64,000 nt of DNA from Prevotella sp. 10(H) (GCF_000711235.1 NZ_JOMI01000001.1:62001-126000), one strand, 5' to 3'. Counted from the first letter of the stretch, positions 45,467 through 55,242 are shown. The notes: a model not told the origin generated them from the sequence alone. Numbers and translations: made by a program.

Positions 45467-46990
45467 ATGTCTTCGGAGAAAAAAATTAAAACAGCATTGG
45501 TATCCGTTTATCATAAGGATGGACTGGATCAGATTTTAAAAAAGTTAGATAGCTTAGGTGTTCGTTTCGTCTCTACAGGAGGAACGAAGAGTTTTATAGA
45601 ATCGTTGGGGCTGCCGTGTGATGCGGTAGAAGATGCAACAGGTTACCCTTCTATATTGGGTGGTCGTGTGAAGACGTTGCACCCAAAAATTTTTGGTGGT
45701 ATACTTTGCCGCAGGGAATTGCCGGAAGACATGAAGCAAATAAAGGCATACGACATCCACGAAATAGACCTTGTTATCGTCGATCTCTATCCATTCGAAG
45801 AAACAGTAGCTTCGGGAGCTAGTGAAGAAGATATTATTGAGAAAATCGATATAGGCGGTATATCTCTTATCCGTGCCGCAGCCAAAAATCATAAAGATGT
45901 GATTATAGTAGCTTCTAAACAACAGTATCAGCCGTTGATGAATCTGTTAGAAGAGAAAGAAGGCAAGTCGGATATTACAGACCGTAAGTTCTTTGCTAAA
46001 GAAGCCTTTGCCGTATCTTCATCTTACGATACAGCTATATTTAATTATATGGACAATAACGAAGGCACAGCTTTCCGCTTCGCCGAGGATAATGCCATGT
46101 CACTTCGTTACGGAGAAAATCCGCATCAGAAAGGAACATTCTATGGAGATTTCAATGCATTGTTCGATCAGTTGCATGGCCGCGAAATATCATACAACAA
46201 CTTACTGGACATAGAATCTGCCGTAAGCCTTATCAGTGAATTCGAAGAAACCACTGTTGCCATACTCAAGCATAACAATGCCTGTGGTATCGCTTCGCGC
46301 AATACCGTTACCGAAGCATGGAAAGATGCTTTGGCAGGCGACCCTGTTTCAGCCTATGGGGGTATTATTGTATGCAATAGAAAAATAGACAAAGCAGCTG
46401 CCGAAGAAATTAACAAAATCTTCTTCGAGATAATAATTGCACCTGATTACGATAAAGATGCCCTCGATATATTGGAACAAAAGAAAAATCGCATTATCTT
46501 AGCACAAAAACAGCAATTGACCGGAAGTAAGCAATTCCGTTCTCTTCTGAACGGTGTTTTAGCTCAGGATAAAGATTTAAGTATTCAAACTGCAGAAGAC
46601 CTGAAACTGGTAACAAACAGGCCTTTGCAGGGAACTGAAGTCGAAGATTTATTATTTGCCAATAAACTGGTAAAACATACTAAGTCGAACGCTATCATTC
46701 TGGTTAAGAATAAACAACTATGTGCCGGAGGTACAGGGCAGACATCCAGGGTCGATGCTTTGAAACAGGCCATAGAAAAAGCCGGTACATTCGGTTTCGA
46801 CCTTAAAGGCTCCGTAATGGCTTCCGATGCATTCTTTCCGTTTCCTGATTGTGTGGAAATAGCAGGAAATGCAGGCATAACGGCAGTCGTTCAGCCCGGA
46901 GGCTCGGTAAAAGATAACCTGTCAGTCGATTATTGTAACGAACACAATATTTCGATGGTAATGACAGGTGTACGTCATTTTAAACATTAG
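45467..46990 (+). CDS. purH: Bifunctional AICAR transformylase / IMP cyclohydrolase
   Basis: Carries out the last two steps of de novo IMP synthesis. It has 507 residues. The N-terminal MGS-type IMP cyclohydrolase domain reads IKTALVSVYHKDGLDQILKKL, FVSTGGTKSFIESLG and GRVKTLHPKIFGGILCRR. The C-terminal transformylase domain has RYGENPHQKGTFYG, ILKHNNACGIAS and SDAFFPFPDCVEIAGNAGITAVVQPGGSV near the end. mreB starts 40 bases downstream with no terminator, so purine synthesis and rod-shape genes probably share a transcript. Confidence 0.97.
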   Translation: MSSEKKIKTALVSVYHKDGLDQILKKLDSLGVRFVSTGGTKSFIESLGLPCDAVEDATGYPSILGGRVKTLHPKIFGGILCRRELPEDMKQIKAYDIHEIDLVIVDLYPFEETVASGASEEDIIEKIDIGGISLIRAAAKNHKDVIIVASKQQYQPLMNLLEEKEGKSDITDRKFFAKEAFAVSSSYDTAIFNYMDNNEGTAFRFAEDNAMSLRYGENPHQKGTFYGDFNALFDQLHGREISYNNLLDIESAVSLISEFEETTVAILKHNNACGIASRNTVTEAWKDALAGDPVSAYGGIIVCNRKIDKAAAEEINKIFFEIIIAPDYDKDALDILEQKKNRIILAQKQQLTGSKQFRSLLNGVLAQDKDLSIQTAEDLKLVTNRPLQGTEVEDLLFANKLVKHTKSNAIILVKNKQLCAGGTGQTSRVDALKQAIEKAGTFGFDLKGSVMASDAFFPFPDCVEIAGNAGITAVVQPGGSVKDNLSVDYCNEHNISMVMTGVRHFKH

Positions 46991-47029
46991 AAATAAAATA
47001 CTTAGCTAAGTAAATAAAATAAGTCAAAC

Positions 47030-48055
47030 ATGGGATTATTCTCTTTTACGCAGGAAATAGCGATGGACCTTGGCACCGCCAATACCATAATAATACATAA
47101 TGGCCGGATTGTTGTCGACCAGCCTTCTGTAGTTGCGCTAGAACGCAATACAGGAAAGGTCATAGCTGTCGGTGAACAAGCCCGTCAGATGCACGGTAAG
47201 ACTCACGAAGCCATCCGTACCGTAAGACCTTTGAAAGACGGTGTAATAGCCGACTTTACGGCAGCAGAGCAAATGATTCGCGGCCTCATTAAAATGTTCA
47301 ATAACAAAAGCCGCCTGTTTTCACCATCTTTACGTATTGTTATTTGTATCCCTTCGGGTAGTACCGAAGTGGAAACACGAGCAATACGCGACTCGGCAGA
47401 GCATGCCGGAGGACGTGATGTGTATATGATATACGAGCCTATGGCAGCAGCCCTCGGTATAGGTATCGATGTGGAAGCTCCCGAAGGAAACATGATAGTA
47501 GATATAGGCGGTGGTACGACAGAAATCGCCGTTATCTCACTGGGGGGTATCGTATCTAACAAATCGATAAAAATTGCCGGTGACGACCTTACTGAAGATA
47601 TTCAGGAATACATGGGACGCCAGCACAATATAAAAGTAGGAGAGCGTACAGCCGAAAATATCAAGATCGCTGTAGGTGCTGCCCTTACCGAATTATCGGA
47701 CGAAGAGGTGCCGGAAGATTTTATCGTTCACGGACCTAACAGGATGACATCATTACCGATGGATATTCCGGTATCGTATCAGGAAATGGCTCATTGCCTC
47801 GATAAATCTTTATCTAAGATGGATTCAGCTATACTGAGTGCATTGGAACAGACACCGCCTGAGTTATATGCCGATATAGTTCGTAACGGTATTTATCTTA
47901 CTGGTGGAGGCGCGTTGTTGAGAGGTCTTAGCAAACGTTTCTCTGACAGAATCGGTATACCATTTTATGTGGCTGAAGACCCGTTGCATGCTGTAGCTAA
48001 AGGAACAGGTATTGCTCTTAAGAACATCGAGAAGTTTAACTTCCTGATGAGATAA
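47030..48055 (+). CDS. mreB: Rod-shape determining actin homologue MreB
   Basis: A 341-residue actin-fold ATPase forming membrane-bound filaments that direct lateral wall synthesis. Landmarks: the membrane-binding start GLFSFTQEIAMDLGTANTIIIH (phosphate-1), the second phosphate loop IVDIGGGTTEIAVISLGGIV, GERTAENIKIAVGAA and LTGGGALLRGLSKR (adenosine motif). First rod-shape gene of a five-gene set following purH; mreC starts 59 bases downstream. Confidence 0.98.
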   Translation: MGLFSFTQEIAMDLGTANTIIIHNGRIVVDQPSVVALERNTGKVIAVGEQARQMHGKTHEAIRTVRPLKDGVIADFTAAEQMIRGLIKMFNNKSRLFSPSLRIVICIPSGSTEVETRAIRDSAEHAGGRDVYMIYEPMAAALGIGIDVEAPEGNMIVDIGGGTTEIAVISLGGIVSNKSIKIAGDDLTEDIQEYMGRQHNIKVGERTAENIKIAVGAALTELSDEEVPEDFIVHGPNRMTSLPMDIPVSYQEMAHCLDKSLSKMDSAILSALEQTPPELYADIVRNGIYLTGGGALLRGLSKRFSDRIGIPFYVAEDPLHAVAKGTGIALKNIEKFNFLMR

Positions 48056-48114
48056 TTTTAAGACCCGGGCTAAAATATAACATTATCTGAACTAGTTATT
48101 TACAGAAACTTATT

Positions 48115-48972
48115 ATGCGTAACCTGATTAACTTTTTACTAAAGAATAGTTCATGGTTTGTCCTTATATTTCTGGAAATAATCTGCTTCTACTTTGTTTT
48201 CAGTAGCAATTCTTATCAAAAAAGCGTATTCCTGAACTCTTCCAATGAAGTTACGGGAAGGGTTTATTCTATTTCAGGTACCATATTTTCATATTTCGGT
48301 TTAAAGACAGAGAATGAGCAGTTGCTTCAACGAAGCGCTGACTTGCAGGCTGAGATAAAAGAGTTGAAGAATTATATATTCGACTTGGAATCTGATTCGA
48401 TAAAGACCGAAGCATTTTTGAAAGATTCGCTTGGACGGAGAGTTGAGCCGCAATATATTATTGCCCGCGTAGAAAAGAATAGCATCTCATTGGTCGATAA
48501 CTATCTGATAGTAAACAAGGGGAATAAGCATGGGGTTAAGGCTGATATGGGCGTCGTATCTCAGCAAGGAATTGTAGGTGTGGTAAGATCAGCCAGTGCA
48601 AATTACGCCATTGTGCAATCTGTACTTAATCCGCATAGTAGATTTAGCTGTAAGATACAGAATTCGAATGCTGCCGGTATCCTTATATGGGAAGGTGGCG
48701 ATCCCCGATACGCCAGACTTACCGAATATCCTAAGTATGATGATATTGCAATAGGTGATACAATAGTAACTACCGGATTCTCGGACTTCTTTCCCGAAGG
48801 GATAATGGTAGGTATATTAGAAGAATATACAAGTGAAACCGACGATAACTTTTATAGCCTAAAAGTTAAATTGTCAACTGATTTCGGTGCCCTTAAGAAT
48901 GTCCTGCTTATCAATAATACCAACGATGAAATAAAAGAACTGGAGAAAACGATCAAGAATGTTAAAAAGTAA
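48115..48972 (+). CDS. mreC: Rod-shape determining protein MreC
   Basis: A 285-residue bitopic protein linking MreB/MreD to the PBP2-RodA synthase. One N-terminal membrane helix (WFVLIFLEIICFYFVFS), then a coiled coil (about 65-95, LLQRSADLQAEIKELKNYIFDLE), then two beta-barrel domains with YIIARVEKNSISLVDNYLIVNKGNKHGV and DTIVTTGFSDFFPEGIMVG. It overlaps mreD by 14 bases. Confidence 0.93.
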   Translation: MRNLINFLLKNSSWFVLIFLEIICFYFVFSSNSYQKSVFLNSSNEVTGRVYSISGTIFSYFGLKTENEQLLQRSADLQAEIKELKNYIFDLESDSIKTEAFLKDSLGRRVEPQYIIARVEKNSISLVDNYLIVNKGNKHGVKADMGVVSQQGIVGVVRSASANYAIVQSVLNPHSRFSCKIQNSNAAGILIWEGGDPRYARLTEYPKYDDIAIGDTIVTTGFSDFFPEGIMVGILEEYTSETDDNFYSLKVKLSTDFGALKNVLLINNTNDEIKELEKTIKNVKK

Positions 48973-49486
48973 TGTTATAAAGTATAGCATAATGTTTGTA
49001 CTGCTTGTATTATTACAGGTGCTGGTACTCAATAAGATATCCTTTTTGGGGTATGCTGTTCCTTTTGCCTATATTTATTTCATACTTAAACTGCCGATCG
49101 GTTTTAACCGTAATTTATCCACTCTCTTGGGATTTCTACTAGGTTTTATAATAGACATATTCTGTAATACACCGGGTATAAATGCGGCAGCTACAACACT
49201 CATCGGCTTTCTGTGTCGTCCTGTACAAAGTCTGTTTTTCATGGTAGACGATTATAACGACCAAACTCCGGGGTTAAGACTTCTTGCCGGCGGGTTTATG
49301 AAATTTGCCATAAGTATAATTCTCATACATCATATAGTACTTATCTCGGTTGAATCGTTCTCCTATTTCAATATAAAGTTTGTTTTGCTCAGAATTGTAC
49401 TGTCAGCCATACTCACGTCCATACTTGTTTTTGCATTTGAAGGATTTTCCTTAAATAAGAAGAGTTCATGGCAAAAATCAAACTAG
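48959..49486 (+). CDS. mreD: Rod-shape determining protein MreD
   Basis: A 175-residue inner-membrane protein with about five hydrophobic helices (YSIMFVLLVLLQVLVLNKISF, LLGFLLGFIIDIFCNTPG, FAISIILIHHIVLIS and a final IVLSAILTSILVFAFE). Identity rests on position between mreC and mrdA, overlapping both (14 and 19 bases), on length, and on the GFNRNLSTLLGFLLGFIIDIF region typical of Bacteroidetes MreD. It is a scaffold of the elongasome. Confidence 0.87.
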   Translation: MLKSNVIKYSIMFVLLVLLQVLVLNKISFLGYAVPFAYIYFILKLPIGFNRNLSTLLGFLLGFIIDIFCNTPGINAAATTLIGFLCRPVQSLFFMVDDYNDQTPGLRLLAGGFMKFAISIILIHHIVLISVESFSYFNIKFVLLRIVLSAILTSILVFAFEGFSLNKKSSWQKSN

Positions 49487-51435
49487 ACCTTACTAAGCGT
49501 AAATATGTACTTGGAGGCATAGCCTGCGGAATAGTACTTATATATATCGCCCAATTATTCAACTTACAGATAATCAAGAGTGAATATAAGGATTCTGCCG
49601 ACAATAATGCCTTCTTCAACAGGACATTATATCCGTCACGTGGAAAAATATCCGACAGGAACGATAAGCTTCTGGTTTATAACCAGCCGACTTATGATTT
49701 AGTATATATTCCCCGCGAGATACAGCCTTATGATACGCTAGATCTGTGCAAAACACTTGGCGTCACAAGAGAACAGTTCGATAAGCGTCTGGCGGATGTA
49801 AAAGACAGGCGGATGAATCCCGGATACTCGACCTATACCCAGCAAACTTTAATGACTCAGTTATCTTCTCATGAGAGTGGTCTCTTGCAGGAAAAGTTGT
49901 ATAAGTTCCCCGGATTCTATATACAAAAAAGAGCTTTAAGACAATATAATTATCATAATGCCGGTCTGCTTCTGGGCTATGTAGCCGAAGTGAGCAAAAG
50001 CCAGATTGAGAATGATAACTATTATGTAAGGCAGGATTATGCCGGAAAGTCGGGTATTGAAGCCTCATACGAAAAACATTTGAGAGGGGATAAAGGTGTT
50101 GAAATTCTGCTCAGAGATGCTCACGGCCGAATACAGGGGAAATTTGAGAATGGCAAAAATGATATTGCTCCTGTTTCGGGGAAAGACTTAAAACTATCTA
50201 TAGATATCGACTTGCAGGCTTATGGTGAGCACCTTATGCAAAACAAGGTCGGCAGTATCGTTATGATCGAGCCTTCTACAGGAGAAGTTTTGTGCATGGT
50301 TACCTCTCCATCTTATGATCCCTCTATGTTGCTTGGACGCGATTTCAGGGATAGTTATAAGGAGTTGGAAAGCAATCCGCTGAAACCATTATATAACAGG
50401 GCAACTCAGGGTATGTACCCTCCCGGATCGACATTTAAAACCACACAGGGACTGATTTTCCTGCAGGAAGATATCATTACCGAAAATACAATGTTCTCTT
50501 GTGCCCGAGGTTATCCACCGCTTGGCGGCCGGCCGAAATGCCACCCTCATGGTGCGCCGCTACCTCTTATTCCTGCCATTGCAACATCCTGTAATTCATA
50601 TTTTTGCTATGGATTGTCAGCTATGTTGAGCAACAGGAAGAAGTATAAAAATGTTCCCGAAGCATTCGATATATGGAGGTCTCATATGCTGGACATGGGC
50701 TTTGGCGACCGGTTAGGAATTGATATGCCATCCGAAAAAAGAGGCTTTATTCCTGATAGTAAGTTTTATAACCGTTACTACAAAAGTAGTTGGAATGCCA
50801 ATACTATAATATCGATAGCGATAGGACAGGGCGAAGTAACTGCAACTCCATTGCAAGTTGCCAATCTGGCCGCAACAATAGCTAACAGGGGACATTATTA
50901 CGTACCTCATGTTGTTCGTGAAATACAGGATACGCCTTTGGATGAGACATATACAAACAGACGAGAAACTGGTATAAGACAGGAACATTATCAATCGATT
51001 GTAGATGGTATGGCACGTGCTGTAACTGGCGGTACATGCCGGGGAGCAAATCTCTTACCGGATTTTGAAGTATGTGGAAAGACAGGTACAGCAGAAAATC
51101 CCCATGGTAAAGACCACTCTATCTTTATGGGCTTTGCTCCAAAAGATAATCCTAAAGTAGCAATATTCGTTATTGTGGAAAATGCAGGATTCGGTGCTAC
51201 TTTTGGTGTTCCGGTGGGTAGGCTTATGCTGCAGAAATACCTGAGAGGTGAAGTGCCTGCCAGCGATAAATATATCGAAGACAGGATTGTAAATGCAACT
51301 ATATTGCCGCAGTCATTCCTTAACTGGAACCGTCTGAATAAGAATACCTTTGAGTTTAGACTGCCTCTTAATGAGAATACGGATGCAAAGCAGGAAAGCG
51401 GGGTAAAACCGTTTACTCCGGATAAAGAGATTTAA
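49468..51435 (+). CDS. mrdA: Penicillin-binding protein 2 (elongasome transpeptidase)
   Basis: A 655-residue class B PBP that cross-links peptidoglycan during elongation. One N-terminal membrane helix (VLGGIACGIVLIYIAQLF), a dimerisation/pedestal domain (SRGKISDRNDKLLVYNQP, KSGIEASYEKHLRG), then the transpeptidase domain with catalytic Ser321 in STFK, SCN motif in ATSCNSYF and KTGT in VCGKTGTAENPHG. Target of mecillinam in relatives. Next to rodA (6 bases) as its glycosyltransferase partner. Confidence 0.96.
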   Translation: MAKIKLDLTKRKYVLGGIACGIVLIYIAQLFNLQIIKSEYKDSADNNAFFNRTLYPSRGKISDRNDKLLVYNQPTYDLVYIPREIQPYDTLDLCKTLGVTREQFDKRLADVKDRRMNPGYSTYTQQTLMTQLSSHESGLLQEKLYKFPGFYIQKRALRQYNYHNAGLLLGYVAEVSKSQIENDNYYVRQDYAGKSGIEASYEKHLRGDKGVEILLRDAHGRIQGKFENGKNDIAPVSGKDLKLSIDIDLQAYGEHLMQNKVGSIVMIEPSTGEVLCMVTSPSYDPSMLLGRDFRDSYKELESNPLKPLYNRATQGMYPPGSTFKTTQGLIFLQEDIITENTMFSCARGYPPLGGRPKCHPHGAPLPLIPAIATSCNSYFCYGLSAMLSNRKKYKNVPEAFDIWRSHMLDMGFGDRLGIDMPSEKRGFIPDSKFYNRYYKSSWNANTIISIAIGQGEVTATPLQVANLAATIANRGHYYVPHVVREIQDTPLDETYTNRRETGIRQEHYQSIVDGMARAVTGGTCRGANLLPDFEVCGKTGTAENPHGKDHSIFMGFAPKDNPKVAIFVIVENAGFGATFGVPVGRLMLQKYLRGEVPASDKYIEDRIVNATILPQSFLNWNRLNKNTFEFRLPLNENTDAKQESGVKPFTPDKEI

Positions 51436-51441
51436 TAACGA

Positions 51442-52899
51442 ATGTATCAGAGGGAAGAAGAAAATATAAAGAAGAGCCTCGACTGGCTTACCATTGCCTT
51501 ATATATTATACTGATAATGGGCGGGTGGTTCAGTATATACGGAGCCAGTTACCAGTATGAGAATGCGACCAGTATGTTCGACCTTTCCGGCCGTGCAGGG
51601 ATGCAACTCGTATGGATGGGTACTTCAGTGATACTTGGCTTTATTATATTAAAGCTGGATAGTAATCTCTATGATATTCTTGCCTACTATATCTATGCAT
51701 TCTTTATTCTACTTCTGTTGGCAACAGTCTTTCTCGCAACCGATATTCGCGGATCGCGGTCATGGCTGAAGATAACAAGTTCAATACAAATACAACCCGC
51801 AGAATTCGCGAAGTTTGCAGTAGCTTTGGCTTTGGCCAGATTTCTCAATTCATACAATTTCAAATTACTGACGACCAAGAATCTGCTTATTATAGCTATG
51901 ATGATAATAGTACCAATGGTACTTATCATGTTGCAGAAAGAAACGGGTTCGGCACTTGTTTATACAGCATTTATCCTTATGCTGTACAGGGAAGGGCTAC
52001 CGGGCATCATCCTGTTCTTGGGTGCATCTGCTGTTGTTTTCTTTGTGGTAGGTCTTAAGTATTCCGAAACTGATATAGGTTTTCTTTCTACAGGAGAATT
52101 CATATCTGTTATACTGGTAATCCTTATCAGTGCGGTTTTGGTTATCAGTTACAGAAAGGATGGCATTACAGCCCGCAATATATTTCTCGGAGCCGTATCT
52201 GTATTCGGCATAGCATACCTGCTTACGTTGATCGGCATACCTGTCGATTTCGGTATAGTTGCTTTGGTTGCACTTGGTATTTTGGTTGTTTATCTGCTTT
52301 ATCTGGCTAAGAAACACTGGTCGAAAGTGTATCTCCTTACAGCAGTTTTTGCCTTTGGTTGTATTGTGTTTGTCAGTTCTATCGATTATCTTTTCACGGA
52401 TATTATGCAGCCACACCAGCAGATGCGTATCAAGGTTACACTTGGCATGGAAGACGACCTTATGGGAGCAGGATATAATGTCAATCAGTCAAAGATCGCG
52501 ATCGGGTCGGGCGGCTTGATGGGGAAAGGATATCTCAATGGCACGCAAACCAAACTCAAATATGTTCCGGAGCAAGATACCGACTTCATTTTCTGTACAG
52601 TAGGTGAGGAACAGGGATTTATCGGTTCAACCCTCGTTATATTGCTCTTTCTTACATTGATATTGCGACTCTTCTATCTGGCTGAACGTCAGAAGAGTAC
52701 ATTCGGACGGGTCTATGGCTATTGTGTAGCAAGCATCTTCCTGTTTCATCTGGCAATCAATATAGGTATGGTGATCGGCCTGACGCCTGTAATCGGTATA
52801 CCTCTGCCGTTTTTCAGCTATGGAGGCTCTTCATTATGGGGCTTTACAATCCTGTTATTTATATTCCTCCGTATCGATATGGCGAGAAAGCGCCGTTAA
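51442..52899 (+). CDS. rodA: SEDS peptidoglycan polymerase RodA
   Basis: A 485-residue SEDS glycosyltransferase that polymerises lipid II and works with PBP2. About ten or more membrane helices. Landmarks are RGSRSWLKITSSIQIQPAEFAKFAVALALARFL, IIVPMVLIMLQKETGSALVY, AIGSGGLMGKGYLNGTQTKLKYVPEQDTDFIF and GLTPVIGIPLPFFSYGGSSLWGF. It is about 100 residues longer than E. coli RodA because of an extra central membrane segment (about 200-310), which is usual for Bacteroidetes. Its last 45 bases overlap the convergent ABC ATPase gene. Confidence 0.95.
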   Translation: MYQREEENIKKSLDWLTIALYIILIMGGWFSIYGASYQYENATSMFDLSGRAGMQLVWMGTSVILGFIILKLDSNLYDILAYYIYAFFILLLLATVFLATDIRGSRSWLKITSSIQIQPAEFAKFAVALALARFLNSYNFKLLTTKNLLIIAMMIIVPMVLIMLQKETGSALVYTAFILMLYREGLPGIILFLGASAVVFFVVGLKYSETDIGFLSTGEFISVILVILISAVLVISYRKDGITARNIFLGAVSVFGIAYLLTLIGIPVDFGIVALVALGILVVYLLYLAKKHWSKVYLLTAVFAFGCIVFVSSIDYLFTDIMQPHQQMRIKVTLGMEDDLMGAGYNVNQSKIAIGSGGLMGKGYLNGTQTKLKYVPEQDTDFIFCTVGEEQGFIGSTLVILLFLTLILRLFYLAERQKSTFGRVYGYCVASIFLFHLAINIGMVIGLTPVIGIPLPFFSYGGSSLWGFTILLFIFLRIDMARKRR

Positions 52900-53916
52900 C
52901 GGGTTGTTCCTTAAGAAAGAAGCCAAGTGTTCGAAGTCTTCAAATTTTATTTGTGATGATTTATCTGATATATTGACAGTTATATCATTCGTTTCTTTTG
53001 CGCTGACTATAAACAAACTGCTGTCTTTATTATCAGTTATTGCATAACCATGCCTCTCTAATAGGTTCTTTGTCCAATGGTAAAGATCGCCCTCAGCTTC
53101 GATAAATACATTTTTGCTGCTTCTGCGGTTTGGAAGAAAATTGCCTGAACTTCTGTCGAATACGACATTTTCTCCTTTAAAGAAATTATCCATTGTACCT
53201 GATAAAATGATGTCTTCGGTAACGCCGCTAACTAATCCCTTATCACGAGACAAAAGCCACAGACGGTCGGCGAGGAGTAAGGCCAGATCAAGGTCGTGTG
53301 TAGATAAGAGTACCGTTTTATCCTGATTCATAGCAAGATGATGCAAAAGGTTTATTATCTCTATACGGCTTTCAATATCAAGAAAAGCAGTCGGTTCGTC
53401 TAGTAAGAGGATAGGGCATTCCTGTGCGAGCGCTTTTGCAATCATAGCCCTCTGGCGTTCTCCGTCAGACAGTTCTGCTACATATACATCCGCCTTATGA
53501 GCAATACAGACATCATCCATAGCCTTGTAAACCACATCTTTATCCTGTCGGGTAAGCTGTCCGAAAAATCCTGTATACGGATATCTTCCGAGTTCTACCA
53601 ATTCCCGCACTAATAACCCGCCTACAGAGGTTTTATCTGTGAGGACAAGTCCGAGTAATTGCGACAATTCTTTCTCAGAATAAGACTTTATATCCCTGCT
53701 TTTCAGTAAAACCTGTCCTTTCAGGGTAGGTTGCGAAGCACTGATAGTCCTGAGCAAAGTAGACTTTCCGGCGCCATTAGCACCCAGCAGGCATACAAGC
53801 TCTCCTTTATGCAAATTGAACGAAAGGTCTTCATACAAAGCTGTTTTCTCCCTATGCTTTGTCTTTGTATAACCAATGCTTATATTTTTAGCCGATATAA
53901 TAATCTCTTTTTTCAT
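52855..53916 (-). CDS. FecE-type ABC transporter ATPase with C-terminal extension
   Basis: A 353-residue ATPase for iron/heme/cobalamin-type uptake. Walker A LLGANGAGKSTLLR, Q-loop region LVLTDKTSVGG (atypical, no Gln), signature ELSDGERQRAMIAKALAQ (LSDGE instead of LSGGQ), Walker B ILLLDEPTAFLD and switch His in LLSTHDLDLAL. Family members are usually about 255 residues; the last roughly 95 here (NVFIEAEGDLYHWTKNLLERHG onward) form an extra domain I do not recognise. It follows the permease gene at 54151 after a 234-base repeat-filled gap and overlaps rodA at its 3' end. No substrate-binding protein is seen. Confidence 0.87.
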   Translation of the reverse strand: MKKEIIISAKNISIGYTKTKHREKTALYEDLSFNLHKGELVCLLGANGAGKSTLLRTISASQPTLKGQVLLKSRDIKSYSEKELSQLLGLVLTDKTSVGGLLVRELVELGRYPYTGFFGQLTRQDKDVVYKAMDDVCIAHKADVYVAELSDGERQRAMIAKALAQECPILLLDEPTAFLDIESRIEIINLLHHLAMNQDKTVLLSTHDLDLALLLADRLWLLSRDKGLVSGVTEDIILSGTMDNFFKGENVVFDRSSGNFLPNRRSSKNVFIEAEGDLYHWTKNLLERHGYAITDNKDSSLFIVSAKETNDITVNISDKSSQIKFEDFEHLASFLRNNPLTALSRHIDTEEYK

Positions 53917-53940
53917 TTTACATTTATTAACTATATATAG

Positions 53941-54084
53941 TTAAAAGGTAACAAAAGTAACGTTTTTCAGCTATTAGCTGATAGCCTCTAGCCATTAGTT
54001 TTCTATTTGTAATCTTGAGTATGATAAACATGTATTCATTCACATTCATTAACCATATTCTGTTAAAAAGTAACGAAAGTAACG
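53941..54084 (-). repeat. Phrase repeats in the permease-ATPase gap
   Basis: Two copies of a 22-base sequence, TTAAAAGGTAACAAAAGTAA (CG) at 53941-53962 and TTAAAAAGTAACGAAAGTAA (CG) at 54063-54084, match at 20 of 22 positions. Between them lies another phrase array (AGCTATTAGCTGATAGCC, TCTAGCCATTAGTT, 53969-54000). On the coding strand this fills the space upstream of the ATPase start codon. Confidence 0.65.
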
Positions 54085-54150
54085 AATTATTGTACCATTT
54101 CTTCATATCACTTTTCTACTTATAACTAAAAACTACTCTATATAGATAAA

Positions 54151-55182
54151 TCAATTGAAATATTGTATCTTCTTCTGATTCATTATTACATAGATAATCA
54201 CCGGAGCGCCAAATATCGGAGTAATAGCATTCAACGGTAACATGCCCGACGAACCCGGCAGTACACTGATCAGATTGCACACCAGTGCCATTACTGCCCC
54301 AATAAGAATAGTAACAGGCAGAAGCGATTTGTGATTAGATGTTCCCAATAGCAACCTTGCTATATGCGGAACTGCCAGCCCAATAAAAGCAATAGGCCCG
54401 CAAAATGCGCAGGTAATAGCAGTAAGTAATCCGGCACATAATAACAGAAGAAAACGTATCAATTTTATGTTTACTCCAAGATTGCTTGCATATCTTTCAC
54501 CTAATAACAAAGCATTCAAAGGCTTAATTAATAATATGGATATAATCAAACCAATACTTACAACAATGCAATAGAATGGTAACTGATCGGTAGATACTCC
54601 CGAAAAGTCGCCCATTCCCCATATCATAAAAGAGTAAGCATCTTCGCTTGTACTCCAGAATTTTAGAATAGATATCACGGAAGATGTGAGGTAGCCGACC
54701 ATAATACCTATTATCAGAAGCATGATATTATTGCGTACAACTGATGCAAACCCCATGATAACTACCAATATAAAAGCTGCACCCACAAATGCCCCGAATA
54801 CAATAGTCATAGAATAAGATAAATCGAAACCTCCGACCGACCCAAGTGTATTCCCGATTAAAAGCATTACCAGTGCAACCCCCAGATTAGCACCCGAACT
54901 GATACCTAAAATACCTGCATCGGCCAATGGATTACGGAAAGCCGTCTGCAACAATAAACCGGATACCGCAATGCCTGCTCCTGTAAACAGTGCTGTTACT
55001 GCCTGTGGAAGCCGCGACTGAAGTATGATATATGTCCAAGCCTGTTTTTCAACTTCATTTCCGACTAAGACATCAAGTACTGCATGCGCAGGTATGGAAA
55101 CAGAACCAAGAAATAAGTTTGCTATAAACAATACCGGTATACTGATAATAAATAATAAGCTATATGTAAAACTTTTAGGCAT
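54151..55182 (-). CDS. FecCD-family ABC transporter permease
   Basis: About 343 residues from the ATG at 55182; a longer frame to 55221 would read through a terminator-like hairpin and is rejected. About ten membrane helices with BtuC/FecC landmarks: LQSRLPQAVTALFTGAGIAVSGLLLQTAFRNPLADAGILGISSGANLGVAL near the start, GERYASNLGVNIKLIRFLLLL, AFCGPIAFIGLAVPHIARLLLGTSNH and the C-terminal ITPIFGAPVIIYVIM. Partner of the ATPase at 52855. Substrate may be a siderophore, heme or cobalamin. The upstream C69 peptidase gene is on the same strand. Confidence 0.92.
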   Translation of the reverse strand: MPKSFTYSLLFIISIPVLFIANLFLGSVSIPAHAVLDVLVGNEVEKQAWTYIILQSRLPQAVTALFTGAGIAVSGLLLQTAFRNPLADAGILGISSGANLGVALVMLLIGNTLGSVGGFDLSYSMTIVFGAFVGAAFILVVIMGFASVVRNNIMLLIIGIMVGYLTSSVISILKFWSTSEDAYSFMIWGMGDFSGVSTDQLPFYCIVVSIGLIISILLIKPLNALLLGERYASNLGVNIKLIRFLLLLCAGLLTAITCAFCGPIAFIGLAVPHIARLLLGTSNHKSLLPVTILIGAVMALVCNLISVLPGSSGMLPLNAITPIFGAPVIIYVIMNQKKIQYFN

Positions 55183-55199
55183 TGGTTTATCTATAAGAA

Positions 55200-55218
55200 G
55201 CCCCTCGGTAAGAGGGGC
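55200..55218. terminator. GC-rich hairpin between dipeptidase and permease genes
   Basis: GCCCCTC pairs with GAGGGGC (7 bp, 5-base loop). A T run follows on the plus strand (CAATATTTTTTTT); on the minus strand only TTCTTATAG follows, so termination of the dipeptidase transcript is possible but not certain. Confidence 0.55.
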
Positions 55219-55242
55219 CAATATTTTTTTTAAGAAGTAAAA

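Noticed and set aside
55183-55221. ATG at 55221 for the FecCD permease
   Set aside because: The added 13 residues are encoded by a GC-rich hairpin; the ATG at 55182 starts a normal N-terminus.
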